Assembly (NCBI GenBank): GCA_902479095.1
Contig: CABSNL010000001.1
Coordinates: 18,022-82,021, forward strand
Origin: an uncultured Collinsella sp.
GTDB lineage: Bacteria; Actinomycetota; Coriobacteriia; Coriobacteriales; Coriobacteriaceae
Reading direction: 5' to 3'
DNA length: 64,000 nucleotides
The translations under genes were made by a program, and so were the position numbers. The number at the start of each line of letters is the position of its first letter. Position 1 is the first letter of the stretch. Positions 9,037 through 17,873 of this stretch are shown piece by piece. The notes under the pieces are model-generated. The model had not been told where the DNA came from. It saw only the letters and a list, made by a program, of their open reading frames with translations, and ran no database searches.

Positions 9037-10320
9037 TTACGCGACCGGCTCGATCTTCTCGAGACCACCCATGTAAGGACGCAGGACCTCGGGGATCGTG
9101 ATGGTGCCGTCGGCGTTCTGGTAGTTCTCCAGAATAGCGGCCATGGTACGACCAGCCGGCAGGCCGGAACCGTTAAGGGTGTGCAGGTAACGCGAACCCT
9201 TGAAGTTCTCGGGGTCGCGGTACTTGATGTTGGCGCGGCGGGCCTGGAAGTCGCCGCAGTTGGAGCAGGAGCTGATCTCCTTGTAGGCGTTGTAGCTCGG
9301 CAGCCAGACCTCGACGTCGTAGGTCTGACGGGCAGAGAAGCCCAAGTCGCCGGTGCACAGGCTAATCACGCGATACGGAAGGCCCAGCTGCTGCAGCAGG
9401 TACTCGGCCTCGGCGGTCATGCTCTCAAGCTCCTCGTCGGACTCCTCCGGCTTAGCGAACTTGACCATCTCGACCTTGTCGAACTCGTGCTGACGGATGA
9501 TGCCGCGGGTGTCGCGACCGGCGGAACCGGCCTCCTCGCGGAAGCAGGGGGTGAAGGCGGTGTAGCGGCGCGGCAGGGTGTCGGCATCGAGGACCTCGCC
9601 GGCGTGCAGGTTGGTGAGCACGACCTCGGCGGTGGGGATCAGGAAGTTGTCGCCCGAGACGTGGTAGGCGTCGTCCTCGAACTTTGGCAGCTGACCCGTG
9701 CCAAACATGGTCTGACGCTTGACGACGATGGGCGGCCACCACTCCTTAAAACCACGGCTGGTGTGCGTATCGAGGAAGAAGTTGATGAGGGCGCGCTCCA
9801 GGCGGGCGCCAGCGCCACCGAGAACGGTAAAACGGCTGCCGGAGAGCTTGTTGCCGCGCTCGAAGTCGAGGATGTCCAGATCGGTGCCCAGATCCCAATG
9901 CGGCTTAAAGTCGAAGTCGAACTCGCGCGGGGTGCCCCAACGACGGCGCTCAATATTCTCGTCCTCGTCCTTGCCGTACGGCGTGGCCTCGCAAGGAATG
10001 TTGGGCAGGTGAGCCATGAAGTCGTACTGCTCCTGCTCGAGAGCAGTACGGCGCTCGGCCAGACCGTCAATCTTCTCGTTGACGGCGCGCACGGCCTCCT
10101 TGGCGGCCTCGGCCTCGTCCTTCTTGCCCTCCTTCATCAGGGCGCCGATCTTCTTGGACTCGGCATTGCGCGTAGCCTGGAGCTCCTCGACCTCGGTGAT
10201 GACGGCACGGCGCTCGTCGTCGAGCTCAAAGAACTTCTCGCGATCCCAAGACGTCTGGCGGTTAGCCATGGCGACATCGATGGCATCGGGGTTCTCGCGA
10301 ACAAACTTGATATCAAGCAT
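9037..10320 (-). CDS. serS: Seryl-tRNA synthetase
   Basis: Charges tRNA-Ser with serine (class II synthetase). The 427-aa product starts with the usual [10 protein letters not shown] and has the long antiparallel coiled-coil arm at about residues 30-105, which binds the tRNA-Ser variable arm. Class II motifs follow: motif 2 ([15 protein letters not shown]) and motif 3 ([15 protein letters not shown]). The start at 10320 has GGAGGA five bases upstream; the in-frame extension to 10347 lacks this. It is transcribed alone and is divergent from the small membrane protein gene. No T-box is visible in the short leader. Confidence 0.97.
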   Translation of the reverse strand: MLDIKFVRENPDAIDVAMANRQTSWDREKFFELDDERRAVITEVEELQATRNAESKKIGALMKEGKKDEAEAAKEAVRAVNEKIDGLAERRTALEQEQYDFMAHLPNIPCEATPYGKDEDENIERRRWGTPREFDFDFKPHWDLGTDLDILDFERGNKLSGSRFTVLGGAGARLERALINFFLDTHTSRGFKEWWPPIVVKRQTMFGTGQLPKFEDDAYHVSGDNFLIPTAEVVLTNLHAGEVLDADTLPRRYTAFTPCFREEAGSAGRDTRGIIRQHEFDKVEMVKFAKPEESDEELESMTAEAEYLLQQLGLPYRVISLCTGDLGFSARQTYDVEVWLPSYNAYKEISSCSNCGDFQARRANIKYRDPENFKGSRYLHTLNGSGLPAGRTMAAILENYQNADGTITIPEVLRPYMGGLEKIEPVA

Positions 10321-10431
10321 TAGATCCTCCGGCGATATACATTCCATTTAGGTTGCAACCTTGTACATGTATGGGCAAGTATATACTTATGAGCGTTTAC
10401 GACCCAACTCAACTACGCAAGAAGGCACCCA

Positions 10432-10605
10432 ATGGACGCAGTTTTTTCCTTTTTGTTTGGCACCCGCACCGGTTTTACCATCCTTTTCGCCGGCGGCATC
10501 CTGTTATTTGCGATTCTTGCCTTTGTAATGGAGAAGCGTACCCATAAGATGTACGTCGACCGCGGACCCAAGTCCGAGGATGAGGAAGACAGCTTCTGGG
10601 ACTAA
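10432..10605 (+). CDS. Small single-span membrane protein, 57 aa
   Basis: A short frame starting MDAVFSFLFGTRTG. Residues about 12-34 form one hydrophobic helix (FTILFAGGILLFAILAFV), followed by a basic turn (EKRTHK) and a charged acidic tail (KSEDEEDSFWD). AGAAGG lies about eight bases before the ATG. The topology predicts a cytoplasmic C-terminus. It is divergent from serS and followed by a strong terminator. The family is unknown to me; the clean start signal, helix and terminator argue that it is expressed. Confidence 0.7.
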   Translation: MDAVFSFLFGTRTGFTILFAGGILLFAILAFVMEKRTHKMYVDRGPKSEDEEDSFWD

Positions 10606-10615
10606 CCTGCCAAAA

Positions 10616-10749
10616 AGGGACAGGTTTATTTTGGTCGGTTTTATCTGGGCAAACGCAAGCGCCCCGCAACTGGAATTGAGCCAGTTGCGGGGCGCTTTTT
10701 GCTATAGAGATAAAACCGCAGGAAAACCCGCCAAAATAAACCTGTCCCT
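10616..10749. repeat. Nested inverted repeat around a terminator
   Basis: A perfect 19-bp inverted repeat (10616-10634 and 10731-10749; agggacaggtttattttgg on the left arm) encloses a second matching pair (ggttttatct and its complement) and the central hairpin at 10659-10700. The whole 134 bp can fold into one long stem between two convergent genes. The size and the terminal repeats resemble a MITE; a bidirectional terminator is the other reading. Confidence 0.65.
10659..10700 (+). terminator. Strong Rho-independent terminator
   Basis: A 15-bp GC-rich stem (GCGCCCCGCAACTGG and its complement) with a seven-base loop and five T residues, placed after the 57-aa protein gene. Confidence 0.9.
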
Positions 10750-10761
10750 AAATGGAAGGTT

Positions 10762-11532
10762 TTACTGAAGGGTGGCGTCGATGGCCTTGACCAGGGCGCT
10801 GCGCATGCCGGCGTCCTCGAGCGCAACGACGCCCTTGATGGTGGCACCACCGGGCGAGCATACGGCATCCTTCATCGCCGCAGGATGCTGGCCAGTTGCA
10901 AGCTGCAGCTTTGCCGTACCCAACACCATCTGGCTCACAATGCGATAGGCATCGGCACGCGGGATACCGTGCTTGACCGCCGCATCGCCCAGGGCCTCGA
11001 TTGCCATGGCGACAAATGCCGGAGCGCAACCACCCACCGTGCCGCCCACAAACAGCAGGCTCGTATCGAGCTCGACCACCGCACCGAGTTTGCCAAGCAG
11101 ATCAAGCACCACGGCGCTCTGCTCATCACTAAGCGTGGAAGCCTTCTCGCAAGCGATGACGCCCTCGCCCACCGAAACCGGTGTGTTGGGCACCGTCGAG
11201 ATATGCGCGACGCCCGGCAGGACCTGCTCCCACTTGGCACTGTCCCAGGTCCAGGCAACCGACAGAACGACCTTTTTGGCAAGAGCATCCTTGAGCGGGG
11301 CGAATACCTTCTCGATCATGTACGGTTTGACCGCAGCGACCACGATATCGGATGCGGCGACAACCTCGGCGGCATCGTGGCAGGCGACCATGCCGCGCGC
11401 CTCGCAGCGCTCAACCAGTGCGTCGTAGCGACCCGCGCAGGCGCACATGTCGCTCGCAGCTACACCGGCAGCGATCCAGCCATCGGCCATAGCGCTCGCC
11501 ATATTGCCAAAACCGACAAATCCAATCTTCAT
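10762..11532 (-). CDS. proC: Pyrroline-5-carboxylate reductase
   Basis: Catalyses the last step of proline synthesis, reducing pyrroline-5-carboxylate with NAD(P)H. The 256-aa product has an N-terminal Rossmann motif (GFGNMASAM), AVKPYMIEKV, MPNTP-like TVPNTPVSVGEG, and the C-terminal family signature (PGGATIKGVVALEDAGMRSAL). The length is typical. It lies 73 bp downstream of rlmH in the same direction and could be the last gene of that transcript. Confidence 0.95.
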   Translation of the reverse strand: MKIGFVGFGNMASAMADGWIAAGVAASDMCACAGRYDALVERCEARGMVACHDAAEVVAASDIVVAAVKPYMIEKVFAPLKDALAKKVVLSVAWTWDSAKWEQVLPGVAHISTVPNTPVSVGEGVIACEKASTLSDEQSAVVLDLLGKLGAVVELDTSLLFVGGTVGGCAPAFVAMAIEALGDAAVKHGIPRADAYRIVSQMVLGTAKLQLATGQHPAAMKDAVCSPGGATIKGVVALEDAGMRSALVKAIDATLQ

Positions 11533-11605
11533 ATCTCATAGCCCTCTCAGACACGCTCTTCAAAACGAAAGCTATTGTCCCACGCCATTGTTTCGTATTG
11601 CCGAC

Positions 11606-12076
11606 CTATTTGTGATACGGCTCGCCACGGCTGATCTTGCAGGCGCGGTAGATTTGCTCCAGCAGCACCACGCGCGCCAAGTTATGCGGCAAGGTAATGC
11701 GTCCAAAGCTGAGCATCTCGTCGGCGCGGGCGCGCACCTCATCGCTCACGCCGTCCGAACCGCCAATCACAAAGGCGATGTCGCTGCTGCCTCGCAGCAT
11801 AAGATCGTCGAGCCTCGCCGAGAGCTCCTCACTCGAACGCTCCTTGCCCTCGATAGCCAGCAGGATCACATGCGCTCGAGACGGCAATGCAGCAAGAATT
11901 GCCGCCCCCTCCTTGTCGCGCGCGGCATCCACGCCGCCCGCCTTAGCCGGGTCGATATCGGCCACCTCGCGGATATCCACCTTGGCATAGGCGCCTAGGC
12001 GCTTGGTGTACTCAGCGCACGCGTCCTTCCAAAAGCGCTCTTTGAGCTTGCCAACACAAACGACGGTGTATTTCAC
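11606..12076 (-). CDS. rlmH: 23S rRNA pseudouridine-1915 N3-methyltransferase RlmH
   Basis: A SPOUT methyltransferase that modifies helix 69 of 23S rRNA on assembled 70S ribosomes. The 156-aa product is full length, with the SAM-binding knot (FVIGGSDGVSDEV) and the C-terminal signature (LPHNLARVVLLEQIYRACKISRGEPYHK, with the invariant YHK end). It starts six bases after the SPFH gene, so the two are probably cotranscribed. Confidence 0.97.
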   Translation of the reverse strand: MKYTVVCVGKLKERFWKDACAEYTKRLGAYAKVDIREVADIDPAKAGGVDAARDKEGAAILAALPSRAHVILLAIEGKERSSEELSARLDDLMLRGSSDIAFVIGGSDGVSDEVRARADEMLSFGRITLPHNLARVVLLEQIYRACKISRGEPYHK

Positions 12077-12082
12077 GCGTGC

Positions 12083-13021
12083 CTACTCCTTTGACTCGTT
12101 CTGAACCTTACCGGCAGCCAGCATCTGCTCGAACATAGAGGCCGACTGCGAAAAGTCGCTCGGCAGCACGACCGTCGAGGTTTTACCCGTGCGAGCGAAC
12201 TCCGTCATCATCTCGGACCACTGCGTAAACATGAACAGTTGGTTGGCCTCGTCATTGCCGACACCCGTCTCCTGGATGATCTCGAGCGAATCTTTGATAC
12301 CCAGTGCAATGGCCTTGCGCTGGTTGGCGATGCCCTCGCCCGCCTTTTCCATAGCCTCGGCCTCGGCGGTCGCCTCGGTGACGCGCTTGATGCGGTCGGC
12401 CTCGGCGAGCTCCTGTGCCGCAGCGCGCTTGCGCTGGGCGGCGTTGATGTCGTTCATGGAGTTCTCGACCTCGGTCGGCAGTGCGATTTTGGTGATGAGC
12501 GTCGACACGAGGGTGAAGCCGTAGGCGGCCATCTGCTCGGAAACGGTAGCGTTGACATCCTTGGCGATGTCATCCTTCTTGGCAAAGACCTCATCGAGTG
12601 TGTAGACGGGAATCGAAGAGCGTAGGGCGTCGGTGATGAAGTCACGCATCTGGTCGACGGGCTCCTGCAGCATGTAGTAGCTCTTGTAGATACCCGAATC
12701 TGCCGGGCCGGCGCCCATGTCATAGCTCACGTGGTACTGAGCAGAGACCTCAAGGCCGATGGTCACGTTGTCCTGGGTCTTAACGTCGATGCCAAAACCG
12801 TTTTTCATGGTGCGCAGGCTCACCGTGGCGGCCTTGCGGTCGATCACGGGCACCTTCATGTGGAAGCCCGCGTTGACGATGCGGTTAAACTTGCCCAGGC
12901 GCTCGATGATCACGGCATGCTGTTGTTCAACGACATAGCAGGCGTTGGGAAGCAGTAGCAACAGAATGATGATGGGAATCAAAAGGCTGGTAAGGGCGGC
13001 GATGATACCGGACAACAGCAT
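12083..13021 (-). CDS. SPFH/band 7 (stomatin-prohibitin) membrane protein
   Basis: A 312-aa protein with one N-terminal membrane helix (residues about 5-30) and a band 7 domain (VVEQQHAVIIERLGKFNRIVNAGFH onwards), followed by an Ala/Glu-rich coiled coil (AAQELAEADRIKRVTEATAEAEAM). Such proteins oligomerise at the membrane and often scaffold proteases. No NfeD partner is adjacent. The start at 13021 has GGAGAG upstream; the seven extra residues of the longer frame are not needed. It precedes rlmH by six bases. Confidence 0.88.
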   Translation of the reverse strand: MLLSGIIAALTSLLIPIIILLLLLPNACYVVEQQHAVIIERLGKFNRIVNAGFHMKVPVIDRKAATVSLRTMKNGFGIDVKTQDNVTIGLEVSAQYHVSYDMGAGPADSGIYKSYYMLQEPVDQMRDFITDALRSSIPVYTLDEVFAKKDDIAKDVNATVSEQMAAYGFTLVSTLITKIALPTEVENSMNDINAAQRKRAAAQELAEADRIKRVTEATAEAEAMEKAGEGIANQRKAIALGIKDSLEIIQETGVGNDEANQLFMFTQWSEMMTEFARTGKTSTVVLPSDFSQSASMFEQMLAAGKVQNESKE

Positions 13022-13083
13022 GGTCTCTCCTCTGATAGGCACACGTTGGCATTAGGATACCCGTACAAGGAGATCGTACATAA

Positions 13084-13260
13084 CAAAAAAGCTCCCATTG
13101 CTGGGAGTTCTTTCATTCAATGGTGCGGGCGAAAGGACGTCCGCGTATCCGCTTCGCGGATCCGCACCGGCTTCGGCCGCCTGCCGGCGTCCTCGCCAGC
13201 TCGCTAAAAACGCTCCGCGTTTTCTTTACGCTCGCTCCTTCACAGGTTCAAGTCCCTGTG
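13084..13260 (-). repeat. tRNA-Leu-linked triple-hairpin element
   Basis: In plus coordinates this holds a copy of the tRNA-Leu terminator (13084-13113) and an 18-base copy of the tRNA-Leu 3' end with CCA (13121-13138) that stops at GTCC inside the T-loop. Next is a GC-rich insert (13139-13240) nearly identical to the one beside tRNA-Arg. It ends with cacaggttcaagtccctgtg (13241-13260), which contains an inverted copy of the tRNA-Leu T-loop ggttcaagtcc. The terminator and tail (13084-13137) repeat, with a few changes, the terminator and 3' end of the intact gene (13273-13328). Confidence 0.8.
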
Positions 13261-13274
13261 ACGGGCCCATAACA

Positions 13275-13303
13275 AAAAAGCTCCCATTGCTGGGAGCTCT
13301 TTA
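13275..13303 (-). terminator. Terminator of tRNA-Leu
   Basis: AGAGCTCCCAGCA/TGGGAGC hairpin followed by six T residues on the complement. A near copy occurs at 13084-13113 as part of the hairpin element. Confidence 0.85.
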
Positions 13304-13309
13304 ATTTAA

Positions 13310-13396
13310 TGGTGCGGGCGAAAGGACTTGAACCTTCATGGGGTTGCCCCCATACGGACCTGAACCGTACGCGTCTGCCAATTCCGCCACGCCCGC
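13310..13396 (-). tRNA. tRNA-Leu (anticodon CAG)
   Basis: An 87-base class II tRNA with acceptor GCGGGCG/CGCCCGC, anticodon loop TTCAGGT (CAG), variable arm TGGGGGCAACCCCA, T-loop GGTTCAAGTCC and an encoded CCA. The promoter on the complement is TTGCGT, 17 bases, TATTCT. Confidence 0.96.
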
Positions 13397-13439
13397 GTGC
13401 AGGAATTAGAATAACGGAGCGCCATCGCGAACGCAAGAA

Positions 13440-14357
13440 CTATTTTTGAAAAAGTTTGCAGGCATTTTCCCAAGCTGCTCGCGCGATTGCCTCAGCATCC
13501 TCGCCGGTACGATCGACACGGTCGTTGACCAGCGTGTTTGCCGTAATGGAGATCATTGCGGGCTCGCATTCAAGACCGCGGATGGGCTCCGGAGCCATAT
13601 ACGGGCAATCCGTCTCGAACAAAATTCGATCGAGTGGGGTTGCCGCAAATGCCTCGCGCACGTCGTCGTTGCGCTTAAAGGTGGCCGCACCGCCATAGGC
13701 GATATAGCAGCCCAGCTCCACAAAGCACTCCATCGTGGCGCGGTCCTCGCCAAAGCAGTGCAGCACACAACCGGCCTGGGGCACGCCCACCTCACGAAGC
13801 ACGTTGTAGGCGTCCGCGTGCGAGGTTCGCTCCTGGTCCGTGTCCTCGTGACGCAGATGCAGCTCCACCGGCACGTTACGGCACACGGCAAGCTCGAGCT
13901 GGCGCGCCATGCAGTCAATCTGCACGTTATGGGGTGCCGGCGCGATATCGTCGTCATAGTCCATGTGGTAGTCCAGGCCGATTTCGCCAATACCGGCGCA
14001 TAAGGGGTCATCGAGTGCGGCAACGACCTGTGCGTGAACGTCGTCGGTATAGTCCGGCGCGCCATACGGATGCACGCCGGCAAGATACTTGATCTGCGGG
14101 ATATCCTGCATCGGCAGAATTTCGCGCACGAGCCAGTCGCTATAGTCCGTCACGCTGCGCTTGTCGGCGATGGGGTCGAGCATCGTCACCAACAGGTCGA
14201 CGCCCGCGGCTTTGGCACGCAGGAGCGTCTCGGGCACATCCTTGCCCCAGAACGAAAGCAGATGTGCATGCGTGTCGGCAAGCGGCGCCAAGGGCACGGG
14301 ACAAGCAACCGTCTTCTTTTTCTTGGTAAACGTCACGCGTTCGGCATTAAGCGTCAT
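13440..14357 (-). CDS. tatD: TatD-family metal-dependent hydrolase (DNase)
   Basis: TatD proteins are TIM-barrel nucleases with two metals. The 305-aa product shows the first metal motif (LADTHAHL), the GVHPY motif, the glutamate in IGEIGLDYH, histidine ligands (ELHLRHED, VLHCFG) and the C-terminal aspartate in LFETDCPYMAPEP. It is somewhat longer than the usual 260 residues because of an N-terminal extension and an insertion after GLDY. Its start overlaps the end of rsmA by 11 bases, so translation is coupled. metG, rsmA and tatD cluster in many Gram-positive bacteria. Confidence 0.92.
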   Translation of the reverse strand: MTLNAERVTFTKKKKTVACPVPLAPLADTHAHLLSFWGKDVPETLLRAKAAGVDLLVTMLDPIADKRSVTDYSDWLVREILPMQDIPQIKYLAGVHPYGAPDYTDDVHAQVVAALDDPLCAGIGEIGLDYHMDYDDDIAPAPHNVQIDCMARQLELAVCRNVPVELHLRHEDTDQERTSHADAYNVLREVGVPQAGCVLHCFGEDRATMECFVELGCYIAYGGAATFKRNDDVREAFAATPLDRILFETDCPYMAPEPIRGLECEPAMISITANTLVNDRVDRTGEDAEAIARAAWENACKLFQK

Positions 14358-15207
14358 GGATTAGCTCCTGGGCCAGGCGGACAAAGTCGGCAACATCAAG
14401 CGTTTCGGCGCGCGTGGTGGATGCGATACCGCAAGCCTCAAAGGCGGCATCGAGCACGTCCTTGGCAAAGCCGTTGGCGCTCATGGAATTGCGGATGGTC
14501 TTGCGACGCTGAGCAAATGCAGCATCAATCACGCGGGCCACAAATTCGCGATCGAGCCCCTCGGGCACCACGCCGTCAACACGGTCGATACGCACGACGG
14601 CCGAGTCCACATGCGGCGCCGGCATAAAGCAGCGCGGCGGCACCTCAAAACGACCCGTAACCTGCGCATATAGGCCGAGCTTTGCCGTATAGCCGCCATA
14701 GGTCTTGTTACCCGGCGCTGCGGCAATGCGATCGGCAACCTCCTTTTGAACCATGACGACGGCGCGCTTGAGCGCGGGCATCGTCTGGAAGAACTGAAGG
14801 ATGATCGTCGCCGCCACGTTGTAGGGCAGATTCGCGACAAACACCGTCGGCTTACCGCCCGCAACCTGCTCAATCTGCTCCGGGCCCACCTTGAGCGCAT
14901 CGCCCATGATAAAGCGGAAGTTGGCATAGTCGGCGGCGTGGGCGTCGAGCACCGGCTCAAGCTCGGGATCGGCCTCGATCGACGTAACGCACGCCGCCTC
15001 CTGCAACAACGCAAGTGTCAACGTGCCGCAACCCGGACCCACCTCGAGTACGCGCTCGTCACCTGCAAGCTCGGCAAGCTCGCAGATACGCTCGATCACA
15101 TGATTGTCGATTAGAAAGTTCTGGCCCAGGCGATGCTTAGTCGCAAGGCCAAACTCCTCTAGCAGCTCCCTGGTGGCCGTGGGGTTTGCCAAAGGCGAAG
15201 TTGTCAT
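14347..15207 (-). CDS. rsmA: 16S rRNA adenine dimethyltransferase RsmA/KsgA
   Basis: Dimethylates A1518 and A1519 in helix 45 of 16S rRNA during late 30S assembly. The 286-aa product has KHRLGQNFLID, SAM motif I (VLEVGPGCGTLT) and the catalytic NLPYNVA. The C-terminal domain includes AFAQRRKTIRNSM. AGGAGG precedes the ATG. It overlaps tatD at its 3' end and is separated from metG by a terminator-like hairpin. Confidence 0.97.
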   Translation of the reverse strand: MTTSPLANPTATRELLEEFGLATKHRLGQNFLIDNHVIERICELAELAGDERVLEVGPGCGTLTLALLQEAACVTSIEADPELEPVLDAHAADYANFRFIMGDALKVGPEQIEQVAGGKPTVFVANLPYNVAATIILQFFQTMPALKRAVVMVQKEVADRIAAAPGNKTYGGYTAKLGLYAQVTGRFEVPPRCFMPAPHVDSAVVRIDRVDGVVPEGLDREFVARVIDAAFAQRRKTIRNSMSANGFAKDVLDAAFEACGIASTTRAETLDVADFVRLAQELIHDA

Positions 15208-15242
15208 GTTTGCCTCCTTAGCATGATGGCGGCGTCTTGAAA

Positions 15243-15276
15243 CAAAAGGGCATGGACCGTGGCGGCCATGCCCTTA
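15243..15276 (-). terminator. Terminator after metG
   Basis: AAGGGCATGG, nine bases and TCCATGCCCTT form a hairpin followed by TTGTTT on the complement. It lies between metG and rsmA. Confidence 0.75.
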
Positions 15277-15317
15277 CAGCTAAACAGCAAATTGCCGATA
15301 TGGCGCTCGCGCGGTCT

Positions 15318-16919
15318 CTACGCCAGACGCGGGAACAGCGGATCGCCCTTCTCGACGGGCTGACCGCCGGCAAGCAGGCCCCAAGTGCAAATGCCCTTGA
15401 GGTCGTCGCTCGCGGCCTCGCCCTCACAGGACAGACGGCGCAGGGCCTCGGCAGAAGTCTGGGGCATGAGCGGCATCAGCAGGTGAGCGGCAATGCGGAT
15501 GGCCTCGAGCAGGTTGTAGATCACAAATGCCAGCTCGTCAGCCTTGGCCTCGTCCTTGGCAAGTGCCCAAGGCTCGGAGTCCTCGATGTAGTGGTTGGCG
15601 GCGTGGATGAGCTCCATGACCTCGTCCTTGGCTCCACCGTAATCGAGCACGTCCATCTTGGCCATGTAGCGGTCGACCAGACCATCGGCGATCTTTGCCA
15701 GCGGGTTGTCGAACGCATCGAACGATGCGGGCTTGGCGGGCGCGCAACCGTCAAAGTACTTGCCGCTCATGTTGAGCGAACGCGAGATAAGGTTGCCCCA
15801 GCTGTTGGCCAGGTCGGCGTTGTAGACCTGCTCCATGCGATCGAAGCTGATGGCACCGTCGGTACCGGGGACGACGTCGGTCATGAAGTAGTAGCGATAG
15901 CCCTCGACGCCCAGCATATCGATAACGTCCTGCGGAGCGATGGCGTTGCCGCGGCTCTTGGACATCTTCTCGGCCTTGCCAGTCTCGGCATTGCGCACGG
16001 TCAGGAAGCCGTGGGCAAAGACGTGCTCGGGCAGGGCCTCGCCGATGGCCATGAGCATGGCGGGCCAAATGACGCAGTGGAAGCGGATGATGTCCTTACC
16101 CACGATGTGGAACTGCGCGGGCCAGCGATAGGCCAGCTCGGCACGCGCCTCGTCGGTGTCGACACCGTAGCCGACGGCCGTCATATAGTTGAGCAGCGCG
16201 TCGAACCATACATAGGTCACATGGCCCTCGTCAAACGGGACCTGGATGCCCCAGTCAAAGCTCGTGCGGCTCACGGAAAGGTCGTTGAGGCCGCCCTCGA
16301 CAAAGCTGCGAACCTCGTTCATGCGGAACGCAGGCTCGACAAAGTCGGGGTGCTCGTCATAGAGCTTGAGCAGCTTGTCCTGGAAGGCGGAAAGCTTAAA
16401 GAAGTAGGACTCCTCCTGCACGCGCTCCAGCGGACGGTGGCAGTCGGGGCACAGGTGCTGGCCGACGCTGCCGTACTCCTCATCGCCCTTCTGGACCTGC
16501 GTATCGGTGAAGTAGGTCTCGTCGGGCACGCAATACCAGCCATCGTAGCTGCCCTTATACAGGTAGCCAGACTCCTTCATGCGCTCCCACAGGTACTGCA
16601 CGGCATGATGCTGGCGCGGCTCAGTGGTGCGGATGAAGTCGTCGTTGGAAATCTCGAGCTTGCTCCAAAGCTCCTTGAAGTGCGGAGCCTGGCTATCGGT
16701 CCACTCCTGCGGCGTCATGTTGTGCTTGGCTGCGGCCTCGGCAACCTTCTCGCCGTGCTCGTCCATGCCGGTCAGGAACTTGACGTTATAGCCAGCGGAG
16801 CGGCGATAGCGAGCCTGAACGTCGGCGATGATGGTGGAATAAGCCGTGCCCAGGTGCGGATCGGCGTTGACGTAGTAGATGGGCGTCGTGATAAAGAACG
16901 AAGGCTTGCTTTGATCCAT
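15318..16919 (-). CDS. metG: Methionyl-tRNA synthetase
   Basis: A class I synthetase, 533 aa. It has TTPIYYVNADPHLGTAY with the HIGH equivalent (HLGT), a connective peptide with a single CxxC pair (CPDCHRPL), and KMSKSRGN for ATP activation. The C-terminal anticodon-binding domain has no extra tRNA-binding (Trbp111-like) domain. This is the short form common in Gram-positive bacteria. GGAGGAC lies eight bases before the ATG. It follows rsmI by 70 bases and is probably cotranscribed with it. Confidence 0.97.
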   Translation of the reverse strand: MDQSKPSFFITTPIYYVNADPHLGTAYSTIIADVQARYRRSAGYNVKFLTGMDEHGEKVAEAAAKHNMTPQEWTDSQAPHFKELWSKLEISNDDFIRTTEPRQHHAVQYLWERMKESGYLYKGSYDGWYCVPDETYFTDTQVQKGDEEYGSVGQHLCPDCHRPLERVQEESYFFKLSAFQDKLLKLYDEHPDFVEPAFRMNEVRSFVEGGLNDLSVSRTSFDWGIQVPFDEGHVTYVWFDALLNYMTAVGYGVDTDEARAELAYRWPAQFHIVGKDIIRFHCVIWPAMLMAIGEALPEHVFAHGFLTVRNAETGKAEKMSKSRGNAIAPQDVIDMLGVEGYRYYFMTDVVPGTDGAISFDRMEQVYNADLANSWGNLISRSLNMSGKYFDGCAPAKPASFDAFDNPLAKIADGLVDRYMAKMDVLDYGGAKDEVMELIHAANHYIEDSEPWALAKDEAKADELAFVIYNLLEAIRIAAHLLMPLMPQTSAEALRRLSCEGEAASDDLKGICTWGLLAGGQPVEKGDPLFPRLA

Positions 16920-16988
16920 GGGGTTTGTCCTCCAGAAAAACGTTGCATACAGGGGATGATTCTAGCGCAAGGGCTGGATATCCTCCAT

Positions 16989-17867
16989 CTATTGCATATC
17001 GAGCACCATGGCATAGACATCGCGCTTGCGGCGCGAATACTTCTGAGACAGGCGCTTGGCCACCGCAGAGGCGGGCTCCCCCTCCTCGAGCGCGGCGCGG
17101 ATATCCTCGCGCAGGGCCTCGTCGGGATCCGCTGCCGCGGCGCCAACCGGCACGATACCGGCCTCCTCATCCTCGCTCGGCGGCGCGATGACCAGTGCAA
17201 TCTCGCCCTTTACCTCGCCGCGAGCACGCAGCTCCTCGGCAAGCTGAGCAGCGGGCCCACGCAAGACCTCCTCGTGCAGCTTGGTGAGTTCGCGGCAGAC
17301 GGCAACCTCACGCTGGGGAAAGACCTCCGCCACGGCCTCGAGCGTCGCCACAATGCGATGTGGAGACTCGTAGAAGATGAGCGCGCCGGGCACCACGGCA
17401 AGGCGCTGCAAACGGCGCACGCGGTCGCCGTGCTTGCGACCCAAAAAGCCTTCGAAGAAGAAATGCTCGCAGGGAATGCCGGACGAAACAAGCGCCGTGA
17501 CGCAAGCAGAGGGCCCGGGAATAACTTCGACGGGCACATCGGCCTCACGCGCCGCCTCGACCAGCGCCTGGCCGGGATCGGACACGCTCGGCATGCCGGC
17601 GTCCGAGGCAAAGGCGAGGGTCTCCCCCGCCAGCAGACGGTCGACCAGGCCGGCGGCGCGGCTGGCGATCACATTCTCGTCGCAACGGACAAGCGGCTTG
17701 GAAATGCCCAGATGCATCAGCAGCTTTGACGTCACACGCGTGTCTTCGCAGCAAATGGCATCGGCAGCGGCAAAGGCTTCGCCAACGCGCGGGGATAGGT
17801 CGCCCAGGTTGCCGATGGGCGTGCCGACCACATAGAGTTTGCCCGTATGGGCGCTGTTTTGCGTCAT
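16989..17867 (-). CDS. rsmI: 16S rRNA cytidine-1402 2'-O-methyltransferase RsmI
   Basis: A tetrapyrrole-methylase-fold enzyme that methylates the ribose of C1402 in the decoding centre. The 292-aa product has LYVVGTPIGNLGDLSPR at the N-terminus, CEDTRVTSKLL, SDAGMPSVSDPGQALV and FYESPHRIVATLEA, all family hallmarks. The C-terminus ends in a short helical RNA-binding tail (AVAKRLSQKYSRRKRDVY). It begins six bases after the GH5-like gene and precedes metG. Confidence 0.96.
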   Translation of the reverse strand: MTQNSAHTGKLYVVGTPIGNLGDLSPRVGEAFAAADAICCEDTRVTSKLLMHLGISKPLVRCDENVIASRAAGLVDRLLAGETLAFASDAGMPSVSDPGQALVEAAREADVPVEVIPGPSACVTALVSSGIPCEHFFFEGFLGRKHGDRVRRLQRLAVVPGALIFYESPHRIVATLEAVAEVFPQREVAVCRELTKLHEEVLRGPAAQLAEELRARGEVKGEIALVIAPPSEDEEAGIVPVGAAAADPDEALREDIRAALEEGEPASAVAKRLSQKYSRRKRDVYAMVLDMQ

Positions 17868-17873
17868 ATCAAC

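Noticed and set aside
13084..13260. Insertion sequence next to tRNA-Leu
   Set aside because: Too short for a transposase and lacking terminal inverted repeats; described as a hairpin element instead.
15237..17729. 830-residue plus-strand open frame
   Set aside because: Antisense to metG and rsmI over its whole length; no start signal.
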